This document shows, in pieces, positions 55,801-64,000 of a DNA stretch of 64,000 bases (its first letter is position 1; each line of letters starts with the position of its first letter). Source of the DNA: Kitagawia praeruptora (taxonomy: Eukaryota > Streptophyta > Magnoliopsida > Apiales > Apiaceae); contig CM075347.1 of the NCBI GenBank assembly GCA_037693485.1, forward strand, positions 62,592,501 to 62,656,500, in the 5' to 3' direction. Under the pieces are notes generated by a model. It had not been told where the DNA came from and did no database searches. It saw only the letters and a program-made list of their open reading frames with translations. Both the position numbers and the translations under genes were made by a program.

Positions 55801-57650
55801 CTACCAACTGTGCATATCATCACTCCAAGTGGCCAGAAACAATCCATCACTACCACAGTGGTTGAAGGGAGCATGCCATCTGATAAACCTCCATCCTCCA
55901 AATCTGAAAGTGCCAAGCCTGTAGAGGTAAAGGTGGTTACTGAGGCCAAGCTACAAGAAGTTGCAAATTCAAATGTCTATCATGATGAAGCATTCTTGGA
56001 GTTTCTGAAAGTCTCAAGGGAGCAGGCTAGTGACACTCAATTTTATCTGAGGAGCCTGAAGGATCATATTGACTGTCTCACTGTTATACCCAGGAAAATC
56101 AATAGCTCATGGTTCAAGGAGATAATGATGGTATCCAATTCAAAGATATGACATCTAACCTACAAGACTCTTCAAGCCCTAAAACACTCTGAGGTAGATG
56201 CCATACTTGAGCTTATTGAGAAGAGAAATGAGAACAACAAGAGTCTGTATGATGACTTAAGGAATGATCAACCTTCAAGGCTGCCAGAAGTAATCAAGAA
56301 GCCATGGACAATCATCTACCAGTCTGGCACCAAAATTGAAGACATCAAGCAGTTGGTCATTCCCAATGACCTCACTTCTAGAAATCACAGACTTATCATT
56401 GCTATCACTGATCAACTACAGAAGAAAACTGGAGTCAGAAATGCTGAAGAAATAGAAGCACTGCACATCCTCAGATCTTTCATAGCAACTGGTGCAATTC
56501 CAGAAATGGCTCTTCCTAGGAGAAATAAGGATGATGACTCTGAAGATAAAAGTGATGGGAGGAGAAGACATCACATGAGAGATAAGGGTGATGAAGATAA
56601 GAAGAAGAAGAAGGATGACAAGAACAAGAAGGATGATGATGACCAAGGTAAAGTCTATGAGAGGAAAAATGGAAAACAGCAAGCCTTAGGCATTGATGAC
56701 AGTAACCTCACCACAACACAAGACTCTAGGTCTAGGGTGAATACTGTTAGTAGTGACCTAGCAAAATCTACATCTATGGCTTCTACAACTGTTTTGCCAC
56801 CTCAAGAAGAGAAGAAGATTCAAGTCAAGAAACCATCTGTATGTTTCCATAAGCAAACAGCTAATGGAATACTACAATGGTCTACAAGCAAGGGTCGTAA
56901 GTTTCTGCTAGCAACCATGTAAAAAGGATTAAATTCAAGCATGCTGCAAGAAGGGTGAAGTTATCCAAGTCAAAGGCACTGACAATAATTCCAGGATTAA
57001 ACCTACCACCTCTGGATGAAAACTATGATGAAGACCAACTGCAGTTCCTATGGGCTCAAAGAATCTATCATGTTGCCATTGTTGATGATTTTCTTGAAAT
57101 TAAATATACTGATGGAAGACAGAAGAAATTCAGACAAGGAACATGTCAGCACTGGGGCAGGCTATATGACATAGAAAAGATAATTGCAATGTTGGATTCT
57201 GAAGACAGAGTGGAAAGGGTATGGAAGCTGGAGTTAATTGACTTTGTCAAAATGAAGAGAGATCACCAGGCAGAAATGAAAAAGAACAGTGAAGAGCTAC
57301 TAAAGAAAAGGGAGGAGGAGTTTGCTGCAATGGAAGCTAAGGCTGGTGAATTGAGGGCTATGGGTCTGTGTAGAGTCAAGTTTAATCCTTACATCATTGA
57401 GTACAAGAAGTATGATAGAAATGTAAAGATTAGAATGGACTACATTAGTTCCTATTATGAGAAACAGCTGAATAAAGTACTCAAGGATTTGTCAGGCTCC
57501 CCTCTAATTGAAGAACTCACTGCAATGGAAGACATTATTCTTGCCATGGAAGAAAATGCAAAGAAGAAAGCTAAAGAAGCTGAAGAAAAGATGAAAAATG
57601 AGAATCTGCAAGCCAAAGCTCAAAAGATGAATCCAAGAGGATATGGCTAG
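52898..57650 (+). pseudogene. Envelope-like third gene of element B, broken
   Basis: Downstream gene in the position of the Sirevirus env-like frame. The ATG (52898) follows element E directly. The frame is stopped by TAG at 53222-53224, shifts near 53815, runs open for 746 codons (53911-56151), is stopped by a TGA at 56149-56151, shifts near 56905, and ends at TAG 57648-57650. The predicted product is long, hydrophilic and Ser/Thr/Pro-rich in the middle, with coiled-coil stretches (about 55400-55500) and Lys/Glu-rich tails (about 56570-56650 and 57240-57620). I see no clear signal peptide or convincing transmembrane helix in the surviving frames, so membrane function is not supported. The name rests on position and family. 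Confidence 0.75.
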
Positions 57651-57783
57651 TAGTTCCTCATAACTTGTAAGAATACTTCTATGTATTTTCTTCAATCAAT
57701 CTACATACCTGTACCTTTCAAGTTCTATCTTTATGTATGTTAGGCTTGTTATCAGACATGAAATTGTGACTAAGGGGCTCACT

Positions 57784-57800
57784 CACAATTTGGGGGAGAT
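57784..57800 (+). other. Polypurine tract of element B
   Basis: CACAATTTGGGGGAGAT directly precedes the 3' LTR start at 57801. Confidence 0.85.
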
Positions 57801-58819
57801 TGTTAGTCACAGAGGCAAGCCTGTTTACATCTAATAACAAGCCTAATTGTTTGTAATGCTTTGCATTACTTATATGACCTCTTGACTGAGGGAACCTCTA
57901 GTTGTAGAGTTTCTACTTGTTCTGTACTTGTAGTAGGCATCAAATCCTAATTGTGTAACTGTACTTATATAGTCAAGAATAATGCTTGAAAGAAGTTCCA
58001 AGGTTCATGCCTCAAGCAAGAAGATGAAGACTGTCAAATAAATCAAAGTTGGGATTTGAAGAAATGAAGAATTTGCCTAAGTATCAATCCGAGAAGAATT
58101 TTTGTCTATTCGAGAAGTCTAGCATTCGAGAAGTCAGAGATTCGATATCTAAGAAGACACTGTTCGATATCTCAGAATGAACTGTTCGATATCTCAGAAT
58201 GAACTGTTCGATATCTCAGAATGAACTGTTCGATATCTCATTCGATATCTCAGAAGATTCGACATGTCTAAATGCTCTATTCGAGAACTCAAGAAGTCAA
58301 CAAGTCAAAGTGGTATTCGAGTTCTCAAAGAGTCAATAAGTCAAAGTTCCATTCGATATTTCAAGGACTCTGAATGAACTATTCGATATCTCAGGGATTC
58401 GACAAGTCAAGTATTCTATTCGACAACTCAAGGAACCCTGGAGAAAAGTACTATTCGAGAAGTGATTCGATATGTAAATCATACAGTATTCGAGAACTCA
58501 GAGTTATCTAATCCTAGTTCTCGAATCAATCACTTAGTCACTTCTCGAATACATTCTTGGAAACAAAATACTGAAGAAATTGTACAAGTCTGAAACCTGC
58601 AACAAGCCAATGCACTTTATGGACCACAATCTGTAACGTGCTCTGGAAAGCCTACAAGGAAGCTTGGAGAGATATAGAAGAGACAAAGGGCTAAAGAAGT
58701 GGATCTGAACAGGCTCTGCAAAGTCAAATCTGTAACCGTTTTGACACTTACTCAAAAAGGATAGACAGACTAGAAAGTAATTTGTTCAGCTACCTTATTT
58801 GTAGTAAGTAGGTTGTATC
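57801..58819 (+). repeat. 3' LTR of element B, interrupted by element C
   Basis: It matches the first about 1020 bases of the 5' LTR, including the TTCGA motif array (about 58087-58553). It stops at GGTTGTATC, where TGATAGAGTG of element C begins. The left copy of the target duplication should be GTATC (58815-58819). The last about 310 bases of the LTR should lie beyond element C, outside this window. Confidence 0.9.
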
Positions 58820-60116
58820 TGATAGAGTGTATATTTATATATATTTTATATGATTATATTCCTCATATTTATTATATTTTGCATTTAATTGGATTTTTAT
58901 TTAATAGATTTTTATGTTTTATTGTAGGAAGCAAGGAAATTCTAAACTTGGAAGGATTTGAGAATAAAGAGCTTAATTGGAGATTTATTAGAAGGAAATT
59001 CGGATTTATCGGGCAACATACGCGCAATTCACTGTTTGGGCCATATCTCGAGTTCTACAAGTCAGAATTGGGCGATTCAATAGCCCACGCGAAGATAATT
59101 AAATTTTCTATCATTCTAAGATGGTCCAAATGTCATATTACAAGTGGAGCGGCCCAGAACTACAGGAGAAATGTTAACCACGAATTTTCCTTGAAAATCG
59201 ATTCAATTTAGGAAACGTACTTGTAAAAATATTTTTATTAGAGACATAAAAAACCATTAGAGATTATTATTATTAGAGAGATATACATACGTACGTATAG
59301 ATACACAGAGGGAGAGAGGAGAGCGATTTTCTTCTTGTGCAAAGATTAAAGATTGAAGGTTTCTTCTCTATTCTCAATAATAGATTAATTATGCGTTCTT
59401 ATTATTATTTGTGTTTTGCTAGTTTAATTATGAGTGAGTAGATTATTAATCTAGGGTTAAGTAGAACCCTAGTTGTGATTGATGTGTGAATTTCCAATTC
59501 CCCCAATTTGATTGTTTAATTGCTCTTGCTTATTGAGTTGTATTAATTAACAATTACAAATCAGACGTGATTATGTGTATTGTTTGAACCAATATCTAAT
59601 TATCAGCGAGAGTTGGATTTAGATGGTTATGATTTATCCAATAAGAACATGAAATTCTCCATGAGAATAGGTAGAATGGATTGTTAGGAAATTAGGGTGT
59701 TGTGATTAATGTCTCTAAATTGCATGATACCATGAGAATAGGTTTGATTGTATTTTAAGAGAAGCCATTAATACTCGAGAGAGGTTATTGGTATTTATAG
59801 GGCGCATCTTTCCTTTTGAGTAATATATCTGATTAATTGGGGAGGAAATTCACGATTGCATTAATTCATGCTAGTGGGGATACTTAATTCTGGATGTTTT
59901 AAATATTTGATTAATACAAACACAAATTCTCTTTAGTATAAAATTAGTTTAATCAATTCTCAATATTTATTGTGTTACTTGCTTAGCCGAATTAAATCAG
60001 AAACAACTAGTGATTGATACGTTTGTCCCTGTGGGATCGACTCTTACTTACCCTACTGCATAGTTAGAAGGATTTGTTAGATATTATTATTTGATAGGCA
60101 CGCGATAGCCTTGTCA
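58820..60116 (+). repeat. 5' LTR of element C (about 1297 bp)
   Basis: It begins TGATAGAGTG and ends GCCTTGTCA; the last bases could shift by one or two. It contains GGCCATATCTCGAGTTCTAC, CCACGCGAAGATAATT and TTTAGGAAACGTACTTG (about 59040-59225), homologous to blocks in the LTR of element E. Confidence 0.8.
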
Positions 60117-60123
60117 AATTTTT

Positions 60124-60141
60124 TGGCACCGCTGCCGGGGA
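60124..60141 (+). other. Primer binding site of element C
   Basis: TGGCACCGCTGCCGGGGA is two bases off the complement of the plant tRNA-Asp 3' end and one base off the primer site of element E. Confidence 0.8.
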
Positions 60142-60229
60142 CAAAGCAGTGTTAGCTAAGTTGTTTCGTTGAGTTGCTTCGGCTATTATTCCCTTGTTAA
60201 TTAATCATGGTTTCTAGTTCTCTTGTTGC

Positions 60230-63200
60230 ATGCACACTCGAAGTTCAGGTACTGAAAACTTAATTGATATTGATCCTGAAATTGAAGCTACAGCAAGAAG
60301 GCAAGCAGGCAAGCGAAGGAAAAACAAGGATAAGGAAGTTATGGGTGATACAACAGCTAAAGCTCTCAGGGAGCATGGTATGCTAGATGCTACGGGCGTA
60401 CTCTCAAGTATTGTCAGACCAACAGTCACAGCTACACACTTTGAACTCAAGCCTCAGTTCATCCAATTCATCTCCAATGATTCTTTCGCAGGATTGTCCA
60501 CTGAAAATCCTGTTGATCATCTTGAGAGTTTTCTTGAAAAGTGTGATACAATAAAGCTGACCAATGTTAGTGATGATGCTATAAAGCTGCGCTTATTTCC
60601 ATTCTCTCTTCGAGATACAGCAAAAGATTGGTTGAAAGATGAAGGACCAAACACATTCACTACTTGGGATAGTCTTGCGAAGGCTTTTCTACTAAAATTC
60701 TTCAGTCAGAAGAAGACTTCTAAGCTCCGGAATGAGATCTCTAATTTTCGTCAAGATGATGACGAGTCACTTCATGATGCTTGGAGAAAATTTAAGCGAC
60801 TTCAAAGACAATGCCCTCACCATGGAATTCCTGATTGGTTGTTGATCCAAACATTCTACAATGGGTTGACACAAGAATTCCGAAACTTTGTTGATGCTTC
60901 TTCTGGTGGTTCTATTATGAAGAAGAGTACTGAGGATGCGAAAGCTTTGTTAGACGAGATAGCGTCTAATGATAATTATCCATACAGTGATCGAAATCAT
61001 CCTAAGAAAGGTGGTAAGTATGATGTTGATGCTCTAACCATGTTGAATACTACTATGCAGGCTATGGTAAAAAAGATTGAGCAATTGGATGCCAGAAGCA
61101 CTTCATCTACTGTTGCTTCATGCGAGATATGTGGTGTTATTGGACACACCAAACTTGCTTGTCAATACAATCCTTCTGGAATGGCTGTTGAACAGGCTAA
61201 TACTCTTTACAATCAGAATCAGAGGCCGCAGTATAATCCTTACTCCAACACGTACAATCCAGGTTGGAGAGATCATCCAAATTTCTCCTACAGGAACAAT
61301 CAGGGTCAAGGACAATCTTCACAAAATAATTTTTCTCAGCCTCCTGGTTTTCAGCAAGCTCAGCCGCAGAAATCTAACTTGGAAAGTCTTATGGAAGGAT
61401 TTATCTCTACTCAATCGAAGAAGAATGAGCACTTCGATTCAAGCATCAATGAGATAAAGGCTCACAACAAAATGATAGAGAACACGATCACTCAAATTTC
61501 TCAACAGTTGAGCCAACTTAATAAGTCTTCAGGCCAACTTCCTGGTCAAACTGAGCAGCCGTCAAGGGGCCATATCAATGCTGTAACTTTGAGAAGTGGT
61601 AAAGAATTGAAAGGGCCGGAATTGAATGCGAGCAAAAATGTTGTGAATGCTGAGGAAAGTGAAGATGAGATTGCAACAAAGAAACCGGTAGAACCAGAGG
61701 TCGGGGAGAAAGAAACCAAAGAATCAGAAGCTGTTACTCTCAAACCATATGTGCCGCCTGTTCCTTTTCCACAAAGGTTGGCACAAGCGAAGCTAGAGAA
61801 GAAATATGGTAAGTTCCTTGAAATTTTGCAGAAGCTGCATATCAATATCCCATTCATGGATGCTATCCCTGAGATGCCATCTTATGCAAAATTCCTGAAA
61901 GATATTTTGTCAAGGAAGAGAAAAATTGAAGAAAGCTCTACCATCTCATTAACGGCAGAGTGCAGTGCCATCTTGCAAAATGATCTTTCGAAGAAGTTAG
62001 CGGATCCAGGTAGCTACTCTATTCCTGTTCAGCTTGGGGATGTCGAAATAAAAAGAGCTTTGTGTGATCTTGGAGCCAGTGTTAGTTTGATGCCTTTGTC
62101 GATTTGTGAAAAACTTCAGATGGGTGAACTAAAACCCACACGTATCTCTTTACAACTGGCAGACAGAAGTGTGAAATTTCCATTGGGAATTCTTGAAGAT
62201 GTGCCCCTTAAGGTAGGAAAGTTTTATATTCCATGTGATTTTGTCGTCATGGAAATGGAAGAAGATGCAAATATTCCTATCATTCTTGGGAGGCCTTTCT
62301 TAGCAACAGCTGGAGCTATCATTGACATGAAAAATGGAAGAATTTCTTTTGAGGTAGGCAAAGAGAAGATGGAATTCAAGCTGCAAAGTACAATGGGACA
62401 TCCTTCTACGGATGAGTCTGTAAATAGGGTGGATGCACTAGAGGAAGTGATCGACATGAAAGCCAAAATTTTATTATCTGAGGATCCACTTCAAGCTGTT
62501 CTTGAGGGTAATGTTGATGAAGAAAATGGAGAGTGTCAGGGTTACGAGAAGCTTTTGGATGCAGCACCTACATATAAGCATGAACATTCTAATGTGCTAC
62601 AGCATGAGGAAGTTAAGGAGAGTTCCACGCCTCCTAAGGTAGAACTGAAACCACTACCTGCATCTTTGAAATATGTGTTTATGGGCCCTAATGAATCATA
62701 TCCTATCATTGTTAATTCTGAGCTTGATGACATACAAATTGAGCAGTTGCTCACGGTCTTGAGAAAATATAAAAATGTTATTGGGTATTCCATTGATGAT
62801 ATCAAGGGCATTAATCCATCATTCTGCATGCATAAGATTATTCTGGAAGATGAGCAAGCTTCTTCTATTGAGCCTCAACGGAGACTCAATCCTAATATGA
62901 TGGAGGTGGTCAAAAAGGAGGTTTTAAAACTTCTTGATGCAGGTATAATCTATCCTATCTTTGACAGCAAGTGGGTTAGTCCTGTGCATGTTGTTCCAAA
63001 GAAAGGAGGAATGACCGTGGTGAAGAATGATAAGGGTGAGATGATTTCTACTAGAACTGTCACAGGGTGGCGAATGTGCATTGATTATCGGAAATTGAAT
63101 AAGGCCACAAGGAAAGATCATTTTCCTCTCCCTTTTATTGATCAAATGATTGAACGGTTGGCGAAACATTCTTACTTCTGCTTCTTAGATGGATATTCAG

Positions 63201-64000
63201 GTTTTTTCCAGATTCCTATCCATCCGAATGATCAAGAAAAGACAACTTTTACATGTCCCTATGGTACATTTGCATACCGTAGAATGCCGTTTGGTCTATG
63301 TTGTGCTCCTCCCACATTTCAGCGGTGTATGATGGCAATTTTCTCAGATTTCATTGAAGACATTATGGAAGTTTTTATGGATGACTTCTCAGTTGGTGGA
63401 ACTTCTTTTGATGCATGCTTACATAACTTGGAGAAGGTGCTTCATAGATGTCAAGAAGTTAATCTAATTCTCAATTGGGAAAAATGTCACTTTATGGTAC
63501 AAGAGGGAGTTGTTTTGGGTCATGTTGTTTCAAAAAGAGGCATTGAAGTTGATAGAGCCAAGGTCGAGGTTGTTGAGCGCTTACCACCCCCTACTTCAGT
63601 CAAGGGGATAAGAAGTTTTCTGGGTCATGCGGGATTCTATCGCCGCTTCATAAAAGATTTTTCGAAGATTGCTCGACCTCTTACTGAGCTCTTGGGTAAG
63701 GAGGTACCTTTTATGTTCACTGATGCTTGTGTTGAGGCTTTTGAAACATTGAAGAAAGCTCTTGTCTCTGCTCCAATTATACAACCACCGGATTGGAGTT
63801 TACCATTTGAGATCATGTGTGATGCTAGTGATCAAGCTATTGGTGCAGTCCTAGGCCAAAGGAAAGATGGAAAGCTGCATGCTATATACTATACAAGCAA
63901 GACCTTGGATGGGGCTCAGATTAATTATGCAACAACAGAGAAAGAATTGCTAGCAGTGGTGTATTCTATGGAAAAATTTCGATCTTATCTCGTTGGTTCG
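60230..64000 (+). CDS. Gag-protease-RT-RNase H polyprotein of element C (partial)
   Basis: Frame open without a stop for 1257 codons to the window end. It starts at the ATG at 60230 (MHTRSSGTEN). Gag core at about residues 75-250 (LRLFPFSLRDTAKDWL, WDSLAKAFLLKFF, CPHHGIPDWL), with a CX2CX4HX4C knuckle (CEICGVIGHTKLAC) at about 300. Protease has DLGASVSLMPLS at about 615-625 and IILGRPFLATAG at about 685. RT begins near 900 and has GWRMCIDYRKLNKAT, MPFGLCCAPPTF and the active-site FMDDFS at about 1050. The start of RNase H (CDASDQAIGAVLG) follows near 1198. All visible catalytic residues are in place. Of the retrotransposon genes here it is the only pol that shows no break, so it may be an active or recently active copy. 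Confidence 0.95.
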   Translation, partial: MHTRSSGTENLIDIDPEIEATARRQAGKRRKNKDKEVMGDTTAKALREHGMLDATGVLSSIVRPTVTATHFELKPQFIQFISNDSFAGLSTENPVDHLESFLEKCDTIKLTNVSDDAIKLRLFPFSLRDTAKDWLKDEGPNTFTTWDSLAKAFLLKFFSQKKTSKLRNEISNFRQDDDESLHDAWRKFKRLQRQCPHHGIPDWLLIQTFYNGLTQEFRNFVDASSGGSIMKKSTEDAKALLDEIASNDNYPYSDRNHPKKGGKYDVDALTMLNTTMQAMVKKIEQLDARSTSSTVASCEICGVIGHTKLACQYNPSGMAVEQANTLYNQNQRPQYNPYSNTYNPGWRDHPNFSYRNNQGQGQSSQNNFSQPPGFQQAQPQKSNLESLMEGFISTQSKKNEHFDSSINEIKAHNKMIENTITQISQQLSQLNKSSGQLPGQTEQPSRGHINAVTLRSGKELKGPELNASKNVVNAEESEDEIATKKPVEPEVGEKETKESEAVTLKPYVPPVPFPQRLAQAKLEKKYGKFLEILQKLHINIPFMDAIPEMPSYAKFLKDILSRKRKIEESSTISLTAECSAILQNDLSKKLADPGSYSIPVQLGDVEIKRALCDLGASVSLMPLSICEKLQMGELKPTRISLQLADRSVKFPLGILEDVPLKVGKFYIPCDFVVMEMEEDANIPIILGRPFLATAGAIIDMKNGRISFEVGKEKMEFKLQSTMGHPSTDESVNRVDALEEVIDMKAKILLSEDPLQAVLEGNVDEENGECQGYEKLLDAAPTYKHEHSNVLQHEEVKESSTPPKVELKPLPASLKYVFMGPNESYPIIVNSELDDIQIEQLLTVLRKYKNVIGYSIDDIKGINPSFCMHKIILEDEQASSIEPQRRLNPNMMEVVKKEVLKLLDAGIIYPIFDSKWVSPVHVVPKKGGMTVVKNDKGEMISTRTVTGWRMCIDYRKLNKATRKDHFPLPFIDQMIERLAKHSYFCFLDGYSGFFQIPIHPNDQEKTTFTCPYGTFAYRRMPFGLCCAPPTFQRCMMAIFSDFIEDIMEVFMDDFSVGGTSFDACLHNLEKVLHRCQEVNLILNWEKCHFMVQEGVVLGHVVSKRGIEVDRAKVEVVERLPPPTSVKGIRSFLGHAGFYRRFIKDFSKIARPLTELLGKEVPFMFTDACVEAFETLKKALVSAPIIQPPDWSLPFEIMCDASDQAIGAVLGQRKDGKLHAIYYTSKTLDGAQINYATTEKELLAVVYSMEKFRSYLVGS

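Larger units (their letters stand above)
25550..58819 (+). mobile_element. Element B: SIRE-type Ty1/copia element hosting three insertions
   Basis: The 5' LTR is at 25550-26879. A tRNA-Met type primer site, gag with two zinc knuckles, pol, a spacer, an env-like third gene and a polypurine tract follow, with the 3' LTR from 57801. This gene order is that of Sireviruses (SIRE/Maximus lineage). The element is split by D (30331-40859), E (44021-52894) and C (from 58820), and the rest of its 3' LTR lies beyond the window. Its own sequence adds to about 13.9 kb up to the break. All genes have stops or frameshifts, and LTR divergence is a few per cent by eye, so it is the oldest element here. Confidence 0.9.
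58820..64000 (+). mobile_element. Element C: Athila-type Ty3/gypsy element, truncated by the window edge
   Basis: 5' LTR at 58820-60116, primer site at 60124-60141, and a gag-pol frame open from 60230 to the last base. It inserted into the 3' LTR of element B. Gag, protease and RT resemble the Athila lineage (FMDDFS in RT, LGASVSLMPLS in protease). Integrase, any env-like gene and the 3' LTR lie beyond the window. Confidence 0.9.

Noticed and set aside
1..64000. CRISPR arrays, bacterial operons or phage genes
   Set aside because: Repeats lack regular spacers, and all recognisable genes are plant transposable elements.

Overview
This is a gene-poor, AT-rich stretch of plant nuclear DNA. A flowering plant, probably a eudicot, is indicated by the mix of repeats: a Tat-lineage Ty3/gypsy element with an extra RNase H, two Athila-type elements, a Tekay/Del-like element with 3.9 kb LTRs, a SIRE-type Ty1/copia element with an envelope-like third gene, and Stowaway, Tourist, hAT and Helitron elements. 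I see no intact host gene. The only host-like coding trace is a broken MFS transporter fragment at about 24.2-24.8 kb.

Layout. 1-8797: AT-rich intergenic DNA holding MITEs, two short Helitron-like elements and tRNA-promoter (SINE-like) repeats. 8798-21414: complete Tat element 'A' (TSD CATAT; two 1015-bp LTRs with one visible difference). It carries gag-protease-RT-RNase H-aRNase H-integrase broken by one in-frame TAG. On the opposite strand, between pol and the 3' LTR, lies an intact gene that reads through when three GT-AG introns are removed (694 codons) and has its own TATA box. 21415-25549: decayed intergenic DNA with two hAT-type elements showing perfect 8-bp TSDs, a short copia-like LTR and the MFS fragment.

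25550 to beyond 58819: old SIRE-type copia element 'B', the host of three later insertions. Element D (30331-40859, TSD TGTTG) is a LARD-like Tekay/Del element inserted in B's integrase, in the codon of the catalytic glutamate. Element E (44021-52894, minus strand, TSD TCAAT) is an Athila derivative with Gag and protease only, inserted at the start codon of B's env-like gene. Element C (58820 to the window end) is an Athila element inserted in B's 3' LTR; its gag-pol frame is open from 60230 to the last base. With the insertions removed, B reads gag, pol, env-like, PPT, LTR, all with stops and frameshifts. By-eye LTR divergence orders the insertions: B oldest (a few per cent), E about 1.5%, D about 0.3%, A about 0.1%.

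The most unusual signal is shared by three unrelated elements. Each is studded with its own short self-complementary motif. A has 24 exact GGCGCGCC cores (none seen elsewhere in the window) on both genes, in all three codon phases, in introns, leader and LTRs. B has TTCGAGAA/TTCTCGAA and TTCGATATCTC arrays in its LTRs and its pol-env spacer. E has GCGCAA-n-TTGCGC palindromes in its noncoding region and LTRs. The second main result is the spliced antisense gene of A with its own promoter. All calls come from reading the sequence without database searches.
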